Positions 8,782-17,460 of a stretch of 64,000 bases of DNA are shown here, piece after piece. Under the pieces are notes generated by a model. The model was not told where the DNA came from and ran no database searches. It saw only the letters and a list, made by a program, of their open reading frames with translations. The stretch spans positions 186,001 through 250,000 of the forward strand of contig NZ_JALEGV010000041.1 in assembly GCF_022763245.1 (NCBI RefSeq), in the 5' to 3' direction. Numbering within the stretch: the stretch's first letter is position 1; each line of letters begins with the position of its first letter. A program made the translations under genes and the position numbers. Source of the DNA: Oricola sp. (GTDB taxonomy: Bacteria > Pseudomonadota > Alphaproteobacteria > Rhizobiales > Rhizobiaceae).

Positions 8782-9315
8782 TTGCATATACTTGTCTTGA
8801 TATTGGGCGCTGTCGCTGCCGCCGGCTTCTGGTGGTATCGCATTCGCGCAGCCGGCCAGGTCGCCGGCGAAGTGGTCGACGCGGCCCAGAGGGCGCGCGG
8901 CGCAATCACCCGCAAGCGGTTTCGCGACAAGGCGAACAAGAGCCCCTACACCGCCATCGACGATCCGGTGGTCGCGGCCGCCACGCTCATCATCGCGATG
9001 GCCGAGGATCAGGGCCGGTTCGACGATCGTGCGGAAGCCTCTCTTCGCGAGGCGCTGGGTCCCGTTTCACGCGATGCGGAACTGGTCGAAGAGGCGATCG
9101 TCTACGGAAAATGGGCGGCGGCGCAGAGCGTCGACGCGTCGACGCCGATGCGGCTGATTTCGCCCTATCTGGTCGAGACGCTGTCGGTCGAAGAGCGTGA
9201 ACAGCTGATGGCGATCGCCGAACATGTCATGGCCGCGAGCGGCGGCGACCGGGGCGCGCAGGAGCGGCTCATCGACCGCCTGAGAAACCGGCTCGGCTTC
9301 GCCTCCACTCGCTGA
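8782..9315 (+). CDS. Membrane-anchored TerB-like protein, unknown function
   Basis: The likely start is TTG at 8782, with GGAG seven bases upstream; it gives 177 residues beginning with a membrane helix (LVLILGAVAAAGFWWY, about 5-20). The frame is open further upstream but that part lacks protein-like content. The soluble part (about 60-175) has the helical, acidic look of TerB-like domains: DDPVVAAATLIIAMAEDQG, then repeated amphipathic helices. TerB domains occur in stress and tellurite-related proteins, but function here is unknown. Convergent with fsa across a shared hairpin. Confidence 0.6.
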   Translation: MHILVLILGAVAAAGFWWYRIRAAGQVAGEVVDAAQRARGAITRKRFRDKANKSPYTAIDDPVVAAATLIIAMAEDQGRFDDRAEASLREALGPVSRDAELVEEAIVYGKWAAAQSVDASTPMRLISPYLVETLSVEEREQLMAIAEHVMAASGGDRGAQERLIDRLRNRLGFASTR

Positions 9316-9331
9316 GCGCGATGCTGAAACG

Positions 9332-9357
9332 AAAAAGCCCGCCGGACCGGCGGGCTT
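9332..9357 (-). terminator. Intrinsic terminator of fsa
   Basis: AAGCCCGCCGG and CCGGCGGGCTT form a perfect 11-bp stem with a one-base centre as written (9335-9357). On the minus strand it is followed by a T run (complement of the A run at 9332-9336), which suits fsa. It may also end the TerB-like gene on the plus strand. Confidence 0.85.
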
Positions 9358-9379
9358 CATGCGTTTGTGGGAACCGTGG

Positions 9380-10033
9380 TCAGAGGATCTTCTGGCCGGT
9401 CTTCGCCCAATCGGCGAGGAAGGCCTCGAGGCCCTTGTCGGTCAGTGGGTGCTTGACCAGCGCCTTGAGCACGGAGGGCGGCACGGTCGCGACGTCGGAA
9501 CCGATCAGGGCGGCTTCCTTGACGTGGTTGACGGTGCGGATCGAGGCCGCGAGGATTTCCGTCTGGAAGCCGTAATTGTCGTAGATCGTGCGGATCTCGC
9601 CGATCAGCTCCATGCCGTTGATGCCGATGTCGTCGAGCCGGCCGAGGAAGGGCGAGATGTAGGTCGCGCCGGCCTTGGCGGCGAGCAGCGCCTGGTTGGC
9701 CGAGAAGCACAGCGTCACATTGGTCTTGAAGCCTTCAGAGGTCAGCGCCTTGCAGGCCTTCAGGCCCTCGAAGGTGAGCGGAAGCTTGATGCAGATGTTG
9801 TCGGCGATCTTCGCCAGCACCTTGCCCTCGGCCATCATGCCGTCGAAGTCGGTCGCGGTGACTTCCGCCGAAACCGGACCGTCGATCATGTCGCAGATCT
9901 CCTTGGTCACCTCGGTGATGTCACGCCCGGACTTCATGATCAGCGACGGATTGGTGGTCACGCCGTCCACGAGGCCGATCTCGTTGAGTTCGCGGATTTC
10001 GTTGGTGTCCGCAGTGTCGACAAAAAACTTCAT
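9380..10033 (-). CDS. fsa: Fructose-6-phosphate aldolase / small transaldolase
   Basis: This 217-residue protein is a class I aldolase of the FSA/small transaldolase group. The family start [15 protein letters not shown] is clear, and Lys83 in CIKLPLT is the Schiff-base lysine. Members either split fructose 6-phosphate to dihydroxyacetone and glyceraldehyde 3-phosphate or act as transaldolase (sedoheptulose 7-phosphate with glyceraldehyde 3-phosphate). Which activity dominates cannot be read safely here; in Rhizobiales the only transaldolase is often of this type, so a pentose phosphate role is plausible. It ends at a strong terminator and is divergent from priA. Confidence 0.93.
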   Translation of the reverse strand: MKFFVDTADTNEIRELNEIGLVDGVTTNPSLIMKSGRDITEVTKEICDMIDGPVSAEVTATDFDGMMAEGKVLAKIADNICIKLPLTFEGLKACKALTSEGFKTNVTLCFSANQALLAAKAGATYISPFLGRLDDIGINGMELIGEIRTIYDNYGFQTEILAASIRTVNHVKEAALIGSDVATVPPSVLKALVKHPLTDKGLEAFLADWAKTGQKIL

Positions 10034-10117
10034 GGCTGGATCCCTGTGTTCTGTGCCTAGCCGGTCAATTCAATCGGGCTTCCGTTTAGACCAAAGAGGC
10101 GGCAAGGTCACGGGGTA

Positions 10118-12304
10118 ATGCCGTCAGATTCGCCCCATCCCTCCCGCGTCGTTCCGGTGCTCGTTCCAACGCCCTCGGAACGGCCCTACAGCTATGTCGT
10201 GCCGGACGGCATGGCGGTCGTGCCGGGTTCGATCGTCGCGATCCCGCTCGGCCCGCGCCTCGTCGCGGGCGTGGTGTGGGACGGGGTCACGGCCGACACC
10301 GTCGATCCGGTGAAGCTGCGCGCCATCGAACATCTGTATGAATGTCCGCCGCTCACCCGCGAGATGCGCCGCTTCATCGACTGGGTCGCGCGCTACACCT
10401 TGACGGCGCCGGGCATGGTGGCGCGCATGGTTCTGCGCGTGCCCGCGGCCTTCGATCCGGAACCGCCCATGCCAGGGCTGCGGCGCACGACTGCGGAGCC
10501 GGAACGCATGACGGCGGCGCGTGGCCGCGTGCTGGAATTGGCCCGCGACGGCTTCGGCTGGACCCGTTCCGGGCTCGCCCATGCCGCTGGGGTGTCGGTC
10601 TCGGTCGTCGATGGTCTCGCCAAGGCGGGGTGTTTCGACGAGATCGCGCTGCCGCCGCCGCCGGTCGCCGCGGCGCCGGATCCGGAATTCTCGGCCGCGA
10701 CGCTGTCGGACGACCAGACGCATGCGGCCGAGGCGCTCTGCGCGCCGGTGGAGGCGGGAGGCTACGCGGCGACGCTTCTCGAGGGCGTGACAGGCTCCGG
10801 CAAGACCGAAGTCTATTTCGAGGCCGTCGCGGCCGCATTGAAACAGGGCCGGCAGGTGCTGGTCATGCTGCCGGAAATCGCGCTGACCCAGAGCGTGCTA
10901 GAGCGCTTTCACGACCGCTTCGGCGCGCCGCCGGCGGAGTGGCATTCCGACCTGTCGCCGAAGATGCGCGAGCGCGTCTGGCGGCAGGTGGCCGACGGGC
11001 GCGTGCGCGTCGTCGCCGGCGCGCGGTCGGCGCTGTTCCTGCCGTTTCGCGAACTCGGTCTGATCGTGGTCGATGAGGAACACGATCCCGCCTACAAGCA
11101 GGAGGACCGCGTTTTCTACCATGCCCGCGACATGGCGGTGGTGCGCGCCCATATCGGCGGCTGTTCGGTGATCCTGTCGAGCGCGACGCCGTCGGTGGAG
11201 ACGCGCTACAACGCCGAGGCGGGCCGCTACGGGCATGTGCGGATGGAGCGGCGCTACGCCGAGGCGGCCTTGCCCGACCTGAAGGCCGTCGACATGCGGC
11301 GCACGCCGCCGGCGCGCGGCGGCTTCCTGTCCCCGCCGCTTCTCAAGGCGGTCGAGCAGACGCTGGAGCGCGGCGAGCAGTCGCTGCTGTTTCTCAATCG
11401 ACGGGGCTACGCGCCTTTGACGCTGTGCCGTGTGTGCGGGCACCGGTTCCAGTGCCCGGATTGTTCGGCCTGGCTGGTCGAGCACCGGTTCCGCGGCCAG
11501 CTCATGTGCCACCATTGCGGCCACCACGAGCCGGTGCCGCAGGCCTGCCCCGAATGCGGCACGCTCGACCACCTGGTCGCCTGCGGACCGGGCATCGAGC
11601 GCATCGCGGAAGAGGTCGTGCAGCGCTTCCCCGACGCCCGCGCGCTCGTCCTGTCGTCGGACATGCTGGGCGGGGTGAAGCGCCTGCGGCTGGAACTGGA
11701 GGCGGTGGAGAAGGGCGACGTCGATATCGTCATCGGCACGCAGCTTGTCGCCAAGGGGCACAACTTTCCGAACATGACGCTGGTCGGCGTGGTGGATGCC
11801 GATCTCGGCCTTGCCAATGGCGATCCGCGCGCCGCCGAACGCACGTTCCAGCTCCTCAGCCAGGTCACGGGCCGGGCCGGGCGAACCGGCAAGAAGAGCC
11901 AAGGCCTGATCCAGACCTTCCAGCCGGAGCATCCGGCGATGCGCGCCATCGTCTCGGGCGACGCGCAGGCCTTCTATGAAAACCAGATCGCCGAGCGCGA
12001 GCGCGGCCACCTGCCGCCCTTCGGCCGGCTCGCCGCGATCATCGTCTCGGCGGCGAGCCGGGCGGAGGCGGAAATGCACGGCCGGGCGCTGCGTGCCGCC
12101 GCGCCGGCCGGCGACATCATGGTGCTCGGGCCGGCCGAAGCGCCGCTGGCGCTGATTCGCGGACGGCATCGCTTTCGCCTGCTCGTCCACGGCCCGCAGC
12201 GTGCCGACATGCAGGCCTTCCTGCGCCGGATGATCACCGACGCGCCGCGCCCGCGCGGATCGGTACGGGTCAGCGTCGATATCGACCCGCAATCATTCCT
12301 GTGA
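10118..12304 (+). CDS. priA: Primosomal protein N' (PriA helicase)
   Basis: PriA recognises stalled replication forks and reloads the replisome. The 728-residue protein has the N-terminal DNA-binding region, a superfamily 2 helicase core with Walker A GVTGSGKTE (near 225), DEEHD as Walker B, and the paired zinc-binding cysteines starting CRVCGHRFQCPDC, then CHHC and CPEC (about 438-483). Helicase motifs GTQLVAKGH and GRAGR follow. Length is normal. The ATG at 10118 stands 84 bases from the divergent fsa start. Its last 12 bases overlap the 3' end of the opposite START-type gene. Confidence 0.97.
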   Translation: MPSDSPHPSRVVPVLVPTPSERPYSYVVPDGMAVVPGSIVAIPLGPRLVAGVVWDGVTADTVDPVKLRAIEHLYECPPLTREMRRFIDWVARYTLTAPGMVARMVLRVPAAFDPEPPMPGLRRTTAEPERMTAARGRVLELARDGFGWTRSGLAHAAGVSVSVVDGLAKAGCFDEIALPPPPVAAAPDPEFSAATLSDDQTHAAEALCAPVEAGGYAATLLEGVTGSGKTEVYFEAVAAALKQGRQVLVMLPEIALTQSVLERFHDRFGAPPAEWHSDLSPKMRERVWRQVADGRVRVVAGARSALFLPFRELGLIVVDEEHDPAYKQEDRVFYHARDMAVVRAHIGGCSVILSSATPSVETRYNAEAGRYGHVRMERRYAEAALPDLKAVDMRRTPPARGGFLSPPLLKAVEQTLERGEQSLLFLNRRGYAPLTLCRVCGHRFQCPDCSAWLVEHRFRGQLMCHHCGHHEPVPQACPECGTLDHLVACGPGIERIAEEVVQRFPDARALVLSSDMLGGVKRLRLELEAVEKGDVDIVIGTQLVAKGHNFPNMTLVGVVDADLGLANGDPRAAERTFQLLSQVTGRAGRTGKKSQGLIQTFQPEHPAMRAIVSGDAQAFYENQIAERERGHLPPFGRLAAIIVSAASRAEAEMHGRALRAAAPAGDIMVLGPAEAPLALIRGRHRFRLLVHGPQRADMQAFLRRMITDAPRPRGSVRVSVDIDPQSFL

Positions 12305-13177
12305 GGATGCGACGAAGCTGTCGAGCTTGCCGAGGGTCTGGTATCCCAGTTCCACCGCGCCGAAGCCTTTGGCCTCTTGGAACTCGGCCGCCGTCGAGAA
12401 GACCATGCCGAGCGTGACCTTAGTCGCCCCGTCCTCGTCCTCGAACGAGGCCCAGGCGTCGGCGTGTTTCGGCCCGTTTTCGCCCCACAGCAGGGCGTAG
12501 CCGAAGCGTTCCTCGGGCTGCACGTCGTGATAGAGATGGTGGTTGGGGAAGACGGTGCCGTCGGGGGCGATCATGTCGAACACCCATTCGCCGCCGGAGC
12601 GCAGGTCGATCCGCTGCGTGCGGCAGGAAAACCCGTCCGGGCCCCACCATTGCGGCAGCGTCTCCGGGTTCATCCACGCGCCCCAGACGACGGATCGCGG
12701 CGCCCGGATGACGCGCTGCAAGATCATGGTGCGCTCGGCCACGCCGGCGAGATTGTCCATGCCGGCGCCGAAGCCCGCGCGATAGCCGGCCTCCATGTCC
12801 GCCGCCAGCGAGGAGAGCTGGACCGTCACGACCAGCCGGCTGCGTTCGCCGTCGCCGGTGAAATCCGCCGTCACCAGGGCGGCCGATTGGGTCGTGCCCT
12901 GCGACGAGACCACCTCGTAATTCACGCTGCGAACCTCCGGCTCCATGGCGAGCCAGCCGATGTCGCAGCGCATGTCCGGCTCGCCCTCGACCTTGCAGAT
13001 GGAGACCTCCCGGCCGCCGACGCGCGCATCGGCCTCCAGGAATTCCACGGTCACCGACGGCGAGGGAGGCGACCAGACGGCGCGGGCGGCAGGAGCCGTC
13101 CAGGCCGCCCACGACACGGAAAGCGGTGCGGCCATCTCCCGTTCGAACGTTAGCGTCGCGAAGCCCGGGCGCATCAC
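12293..13177 (-). CDS. Tandem SRPBCC (AHSA1-like) protein, two START-type domains
   Basis: The 294-residue protein has two AHSA1/SRPBCC domains in tandem. The second (about 150-294) is clear: RVIRAPRSVVWGAWMNPE, PQWWGP, then SGGEWVFDMIAPDG. The first (about 8-145) is more diverged but keeps the strand pattern (FEREMAAPLSVSWAAWTAP and VRSVNYEVV). These folds bind hydrophobic ligands; the physiological ligand is unknown. It begins GTGATG, overlapping the upstream SRPBCC stop by four bases, and its 3' end overlaps priA by 12 bases. It is third in an arsR-SRPBCC-SRPBCC operon. Confidence 0.8.
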   Translation of the reverse strand: MMRPGFATLTFEREMAAPLSVSWAAWTAPAARAVWSPPSPSVTVEFLEADARVGGREVSICKVEGEPDMRCDIGWLAMEPEVRSVNYEVVSSQGTTQSAALVTADFTGDGERSRLVVTVQLSSLAADMEAGYRAGFGAGMDNLAGVAERTMILQRVIRAPRSVVWGAWMNPETLPQWWGPDGFSCRTQRIDLRSGGEWVFDMIAPDGTVFPNHHLYHDVQPEERFGYALLWGENGPKHADAWASFEDEDGATKVTLGMVFSTAAEFQEAKGFGAVELGYQTLGKLDSFVASSQE

Positions 13178-13647
13178 ATCAACCCCTTCGCATAGGCTTC
13201 CAGCTGCGTCGCCACCGTGCCCCAGCCGTCATAGAAGCCCATGTCCTCATGCGTCTTGCGGGTGTCGGGCGTGCGATGGCGGGCGATCGCGTTGTAGGTC
13301 GTCTGGCCCCCCGGAGCATCCCCGAGGAGAAGGATCGCGGTCATGAACGGGTCGGGCGCAGGCTTCCAGCCTTCCGAATAGGCGTCCGTGAAGACGAGCT
13401 TCTCGCCGTCGACAACGTCCAGATAGACGCCGTTGTTCTCCATCGTCTGGCCTTCGACCTCGAAGGTCGTGTTGAACCGTCCGCCGACCCGAAGGTCGAT
13501 GTCCACCGCGGTCACCTTGTGGGGGGCGGGAACGAAGAAATGCGGAATGTGCTCCGGCTTCGTCCAGCATTCCCAAATAAGACGCCGTGGCGCGGCCAGC
13601 GTGCGGGTGAAGCTCAGGTCGGTCTGTGGGTCGAGATCCGGTATCAT
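13174..13647 (-). CDS. SRPBCC (AHSA1-like) domain protein
   Basis: A 157-residue single-domain SRPBCC protein. The signatures are FTRTLAAPRRLIWECWTKPEH, HFFVPAP, then RVGGRFNTTFEVEG, and a helix at the C terminus (WGTVATQLEAYAKGL). The small AHSA1-like proteins next to ArsR regulators are common in bacteria and are thought to bind small hydrophobic molecules; no substrate is known. ATG 13647 overlaps the ArsR stop by four bases, so it is coupled to the regulator. Confidence 0.85.
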   Translation of the reverse strand: MIPDLDPQTDLSFTRTLAAPRRLIWECWTKPEHIPHFFVPAPHKVTAVDIDLRVGGRFNTTFEVEGQTMENNGVYLDVVDGEKLVFTDAYSEGWKPAPDPFMTAILLLGDAPGGQTTYNAIARHRTPDTRKTHEDMGFYDGWGTVATQLEAYAKGLM

Positions 13648-13985
13648 GAATGGCGTTCCTTCATCAGTTTCATCACGTAGTCGTCGAGGCGGTCGAGACG
13701 CGCCTCCCAGATGGCCCGCTGTTCGTCGAGCCATGTCCGCGCCGGTTCGAGCGCTTCGGGAACGATGGCGCAGGTTCGCACCCGTCCCTCCTTGGACGTG
13801 GTGATCAATCCGGCCTCCTCCAGCACCGAGAGGTGACGCATCACCGTCGGCAGGCGCAGCCCCGTCGGCTCGGCCAGATCCGTCACCCGTGCGGGCGAAT
13901 CGCCGAGCTGCGACAGGATCGACCGGCGCGTCGGATCGGCGAGGGCGTGGAAGATCAGCGAGAGTTCGGTATCATGCTTAGCCAT
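13644..13985 (-). CDS. ArsR family transcriptional regulator
   Basis: A 113-residue winged-helix repressor-type protein. The domain begins IFHALADPTRRSILSQLGDS and the recognition region is LRLPTVMRHLSVLEEAGLI. No metal-binding ELCVCDL-type cysteine box is present, so it does not look like an arsenic or cadmium sensor. This subgroup usually controls an adjacent SRPBCC gene, as here, through ATGA overlap. ATG 13985 fits the family start (MAKHDTELS). An inverted repeat across its own start codon suggests autoregulation. Confidence 0.9.
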   Translation of the reverse strand: MAKHDTELSLIFHALADPTRRSILSQLGDSPARVTDLAEPTGLRLPTVMRHLSVLEEAGLITTSKEGRVRTCAIVPEALEPARTWLDEQRAIWEARLDRLDDYVMKLMKERHS

Positions 13986-13995
13986 GTTGCTAAGT
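13976..13995. promoter_or_regulatory. Candidate ArsR operator
   Basis: GCTTAGC (13976-13982) and GCTAAGT (13989-13995) form a near-perfect dyad with a six-base centre that includes the arsR start codon. A further GGCTAAG occurs at 14037-14043. Such repeated half-sites upstream of an arsR gene are typical of autoregulation. Confidence 0.45.
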
Positions 13996-14066
13996 ATCAA
14001 TCCGCGACGGTCCGCGCAAGGAAAACTTCGCAATCTGGCTAAGTTTTTGACGGACGGGGTTTGCGC

Positions 14067-14276
14067 TTACGCCCGCGCCTTGCGTCCCCAGCGGATGCGG
14101 CCCCAGGCGCGTTCGTGCAGGACGTAGAATCCGATGCTGGTCAGGCTGGCCGAGAGGGCGAGCGAGACGGCGCTGCCGATCGAGCCTGTCTGCCAGAATG
14201 CGAGCGTGCTCATCGTGACGAGGCCGAGGATCTGCCAGGTGACCGCCTTGGCGACGGTTCGGATTTTCGTGTCCAT
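14067..14276 (-). CDS. DUF2061 family small membrane protein
   Basis: The 69-residue protein matches the DUF2061 pattern: a basic start (MDTKIRTVAKAVTWQILG), two membrane helices (about 12-30 and 33-52) and the closing HERAWGRIRWG. DUF2061 proteins are of unknown function; they sometimes stand near sulfate or nucleotide metabolism genes, which is not the case here. It is divergent from the XRE regulator, so the two may share a control region of 127 bases. Confidence 0.8.
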   Translation of the reverse strand: MDTKIRTVAKAVTWQILGLVTMSTLAFWQTGSIGSAVSLALSASLTSIGFYVLHERAWGRIRWGRKARA

Positions 14277-14368
14277 TTGCTGTTGCTTTCGGTTCGGGTT
14301 GCAGCCCTCGCCTAGGCTTCCCGCGATTTGACGGCAATTTGTAATTCTCGAAACTTTTTTCCGAAATG

Positions 14369-14397
14369 TTGAGAAAAATCACCAATCTGTGTAGATA
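14369..14397 (+). promoter_or_regulatory. Promoter of the XRE gene, giving a leaderless transcript
   Basis: TTGAGA (14369-14374), 17 bases, TAGATA (14392-14397). The expected start of transcription, six bases after the -10 box, is base 14404, which is the A of the ATG. No ribosome-binding site is present before that ATG. Confidence 0.6.
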
Positions 14398-14403
14398 CTG
14401 CGC

Positions 14404-15243
14404 ATGCGCAAGGAAGATCGGGCGGATCTGTTTCGAAGACGCGTCAGCGAACGCATGGCCGCGACCGGCATCTCGCGCAGCGGGCTGGCGCGCAGCTGCC
14501 ATGTCGACCGCTCGACCGTCGCGCAGATCCTCAATGGCGACGATCCGCGCCTTCCCAATGCGCATCTGGCGGCGGAATTCGCGACCGCGCTCGGCGTCAG
14601 CGCCGACTGGCTGCTCGGCCTGACCGAGCGCAGCGAGACGGCGGCCGATCTCCTGTCGACCAGCTTCCGCATCGCCGATGCCCATCGCGCCCCGGCCGAC
14701 GACCAGATCATCGCCTGGCACCGCGAGGCCGCCGGCCACAAGATCAGGCATGTTTCCGCGACCCTGCCGGACATCCTCAAGACCGAGGAGGTGCTGGGCT
14801 GGGAATATGCCGCCTTCCTTTCGAAGACGCCGGAACAGGCGATGCAGTCCTTGCGCGACACGGTCGAGTGGCTGCGCGCGCCCGGCAGCGACTACGAGAT
14901 CTGCGTTTCGCGCGACATGGTGGAATCGCTGGCGCGCGGTGAGGGCTACTGGAAGGGCCTGCCGCGGGACGTGGCGCGCCGGCAGATCGAGGGAATGGCG
15001 GAGAGCTGCGCTCGGCTCTATCCGTCACTCAGGGTCTATCTCTACGACAGCAAGCGCGTCTTTTCCGCGCCGATCACGGTGTTCGGGCCGCTGCTCGCGG
15101 TCGTCTATGTCGGACAGTTCTACATGGTGTTTCGGGAGAACCGGCAGGTGCGCGCGCTGACCCAGCATTTCGACCAGCTGGTGCGCGAATCCGATATCGA
15201 TGCGCGCTCCGTGCCCGACGAGATCCTCTCCTATCTCGGATAG
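14404..15243 (+). CDS. XRE family transcriptional regulator with C-terminal sensor-like domain
   Basis: The 279-residue protein has an N-terminal helix-turn-helix of the Cro/C1 kind (MAATGISRSGLARSCHV, then STVAQILNG) at about 19-60, followed by a region of about 200 residues ending in GPLLAVVYVGQFYMVF. The C-terminal part resembles domains seen in rhizobial XRE proteins but has no assigned ligand. Its ATG appears to coincide with the transcription start, so translation should be leaderless. Divergent from DUF2061; the EamA transporter lies 71 bases downstream and may be a target or part of the same transcript. Confidence 0.85.
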   Translation: MRKEDRADLFRRRVSERMAATGISRSGLARSCHVDRSTVAQILNGDDPRLPNAHLAAEFATALGVSADWLLGLTERSETAADLLSTSFRIADAHRAPADDQIIAWHREAAGHKIRHVSATLPDILKTEEVLGWEYAAFLSKTPEQAMQSLRDTVEWLRAPGSDYEICVSRDMVESLARGEGYWKGLPRDVARRQIEGMAESCARLYPSLRVYLYDSKRVFSAPITVFGPLLAVVYVGQFYMVFRENRQVRALTQHFDQLVRESDIDARSVPDEILSYLG

Positions 15244-15314
15244 GACCGCCGCGCTTTTTCTTTGACTTCGCCCCCGCCCGGGCGCATGCACGCAAGGACA
15301 CCGAAAGCCCCGAC

Positions 15315-16241
15315 TTGTCTCCCAACACCGTCCGCAGAGATATCGACACAGAAGCGATGCCGCCTGTCGCGCTCACGCTGGCGCTCGGCATGTTCTTCCT
15401 GTTCGCGCTCCTCGACACGTCGGGTAAATATCTGATCGCGTCCGGATTGACGGCGACCTTCGTCGTCTGGTGCCGCTTCCTGTCGCAGGCGCTCGTCCAG
15501 TTCGTGCTGTCCCGGGCATGGTCGAACCCGGACGTCTGGCGGATGAACAACATCGCGCTGCAATTGCTGCGCGGCATCGCCCTGCCGTCGACGACGCTTC
15601 TGAACTTCAAGGCGCTAGAAACGCTGCAGCTCGCCCAGACCGTGTCGGTCTTCCTGTCCGCGCCGATGGTGATCACGGCGCTCGCCGGTCCGATGCTCGG
15701 CGAATGGGCTGGCATGCGCCGCTGGGCGGCCATCATCACCGGCTTTGTCGGCGTTCTGGTCGTCGTGCGCCCCGGCACGGGCATGTTCGATCCGGCGATC
15801 CTCTATTCCGTCGCCGCGACCCTGGTCTACGCGATCTACGGCATCCTGACCCGCAAGCTCGCCGGCAGCGAGACCGAGGCCAGCCTCGTCTTTTATCCGT
15901 CCCTTGTCGGCATCCTTCTCCTCGGGCCGGTCGCCGTCATGCAGGCGCAGGTGCCGGCGACGCTGTTCGATTCGGGCCTGCTGCTTGTCTTCGGCGTGTT
16001 CGGCCTGATCGGGCACACCATGTTCATCAAGGCCAGCCGCATCGCCTCGGCGGCCAAGCTGGCGCCCTTCGTCTACAGCCAGCTCTTGTGGATGACCCTG
16101 CTGGGCTTCATTGTGTTCGGCGATCTGCCGGATGGCTGGACAGTGCTTGGCGCGGCGATCATCTGCGCCAGCGGCCTCTATCTGATGTATCGCGAGCGCC
16201 GGCTGCGGCTGGCGCGGGTCTCGGCGCCGGTGGAGCGCTGA
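15315..16241 (+). CDS. EamA family (DMT superfamily) transporter
   Basis: About 308 residues with ten hydrophobic helices arranged as two EamA repeats; the repeats begin near VALTLALGMFFLFALLDT and AILYSVAATLVYAIYGILT. DMT transporters export amino acids, metabolites or drugs across the inner membrane, and the substrate cannot be deduced. The start is uncertain: TTG at 15315 gives MSPNTVRR..., while ATG at 15357 begins just before the first helix (MPPVALTLALG) and has AGAAG nearby. It follows the XRE gene by 71 bases and precedes a DUF4345-like gene by 26 bases. Confidence 0.85.
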   Translation: MSPNTVRRDIDTEAMPPVALTLALGMFFLFALLDTSGKYLIASGLTATFVVWCRFLSQALVQFVLSRAWSNPDVWRMNNIALQLLRGIALPSTTLLNFKALETLQLAQTVSVFLSAPMVITALAGPMLGEWAGMRRWAAIITGFVGVLVVVRPGTGMFDPAILYSVAATLVYAIYGILTRKLAGSETEASLVFYPSLVGILLLGPVAVMQAQVPATLFDSGLLLVFGVFGLIGHTMFIKASRIASAAKLAPFVYSQLLWMTLLGFIVFGDLPDGWTVLGAAIICASGLYLMYRERRLRLARVSAPVER

Positions 16242-16267
16242 CGCCGCAAACGGGAGGAGCCGTCGCC

Positions 16268-16660
16268 ATGTTTTCCATCATTCCCCCGCAATCGCCCGGT
16301 GAATGGCTGGCCTGGGCGTCCGCTCTCGTCACGCTCGGCTTCGGCCTGATCTGCCTTTTGACGCCCGGTCTCGCCTTTCGCATCATGCGGCTTCGCACCG
16401 CGGAAGGCATTCCGCAGGCGGTGTCGGAAAGCAGGGCGACGATGGCCGGCTTCTATTTGGGGGTGTCGATCTTCGCGATCCTGGTCAACCAGCCCTTTGT
16501 CTGGATGACGCTCGGCGCGGGATGGGCGTTCACCGCCTTCGGCCGGCTGGTGTCGATCCTGGTCGATCGCGGCAACACGTCGTTCAACTGGATCTCGATC
16601 GTGATCGAGGCGGCGCTGGCGGCCGCGCCCCTGCTCTTCGCATTGGGCGTCGTGGCCTGA
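16268..16660 (+). CDS. DUF4345-like four-helix membrane protein
   Basis: A 130-residue protein with four membrane helices (about 14-32, 60-76, 78-92 and 108-128). The central wording, SRATMAGFYLGVSIFA then GRLVSILVDRG, agrees with DUF4345-type proteins, whose function is unknown. GGGAGGAG stands eight to ten bases before ATG 16268. It lies close behind the EamA gene and is probably cotranscribed. A short TGAGCCG/CGGCTCA hairpin covers its stop codon. Confidence 0.65.
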   Translation: MFSIIPPQSPGEWLAWASALVTLGFGLICLLTPGLAFRIMRLRTAEGIPQAVSESRATMAGFYLGVSIFAILVNQPFVWMTLGAGWAFTAFGRLVSILVDRGNTSFNWISIVIEAALAAAPLLFALGVVA

Positions 16661-16896
16661 GCCGTTCAGGCGGCTCAAACCGTTCCATGTGACGCCTGAA
16701 TCAGGCCTTTCTGCGACAAAAGGCGAGTGGCGTCGTGTTGCACGCGCGAAAAGCATGTGCTAGACGGCTCGCAATTCGCAGGCGGGGTGCGATTGCCGTG
16801 CCATGTTGCGATTCAGAAATATCAACAAGATCAATGCGTTGCGCATGGCCCTTCGGCTTCATTCAGTGCGCGCATTGAGGCTAGACAGAGAAGCGA
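16661..16896. other. Leader and promoter region of the atp operon
   Basis: 236 bases without a gene. It holds a 13-bp palindrome (GCCTGAATCAGGC, 16694-16706) followed by CTTTCT, a candidate promoter at 16738-16766, and AGAGAAG just before the atpH start. Confidence 0.5.
16738..16766 (+). promoter_or_regulatory. Candidate atp operon promoter
   Basis: TTGCAC (16738-16743) and CTAGAC or TAGACG (from 16760) are 16-17 bases apart. This would leave a leader of about 125 bases before atpH. The -10 match is moderate. Confidence 0.35.
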
Positions 16897-17460
16897 TTGC
16901 CTGTGGCTACCTCATCTCTCACTTCCGGTGTAGCTTCCCGATACGCTCAGTCCCTTTTTGACATCGCGCTCGAGTCCGGCGTCCTCGCCACTGTCGAGGA
17001 TCAGCTCGGTGCGTTCGAGGCGCTGCTCGGCGAAAGCGAAGACCTGCGGCGTCTGATCGCCAGCCCGGTTTTCTCGACCGACGAGCAGGTCAAGGCGATC
17101 GGGACGATCATCGAGCGGGCGGGTCTTCAGGGCGTGTTCGGCAACTTCCTCAAGGTCGTTGCTTCCAACCGCCGTTTGTTCGCCCTGCCCGGCATGATCG
17201 AGGCGTTCCGGGTGATCGCGGCCGAGCACAAGGGCATTGTCTCGGCTCAGGTGGCCAGCGCGTTCGCGCTGACCGCCGAACAGGAACAGGATTTGAAGGC
17301 GGCGTTGAAGGACGTCGCCGGCAAGGATGTGGAGATCGCCGTGACCGTCGATCCGTCGCTTCTTGGCGGACTGATCGTCAAGATGGGCTCGCGTCAGATC
17401 GACACATCGCTTCGCACCAAATTGTCATCAATGAAGCTCGCGCTGAAAGAGGTCGGCTGA
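16897..17460 (+). CDS. atpH: ATP synthase F1 subunit delta
   Basis: AtpH forms the peripheral stalk cap that joins F1 to the F0 b subunits. The 187-residue protein has the delta/OSCP pattern: [19 protein letters not shown] at the start and the [20 protein letters not shown] signature at the end. TTG 16897 (MPVATSS) is chosen because rhizobial relatives begin MPVA and AGAGAAG lies four bases upstream; GTG 16903 is possible. It is first in an F1-only operon, as usual in alphaproteobacteria. Its stop overlaps the atpA start by one base. Confidence 0.95.
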   Translation: MPVATSSLTSGVASRYAQSLFDIALESGVLATVEDQLGAFEALLGESEDLRRLIASPVFSTDEQVKAIGTIIERAGLQGVFGNFLKVVASNRRLFALPGMIEAFRVIAAEHKGIVSAQVASAFALTAEQEQDLKAALKDVAGKDVEIAVTVDPSLLGGLIVKMGSRQIDTSLRTKLSSMKLALKEVG

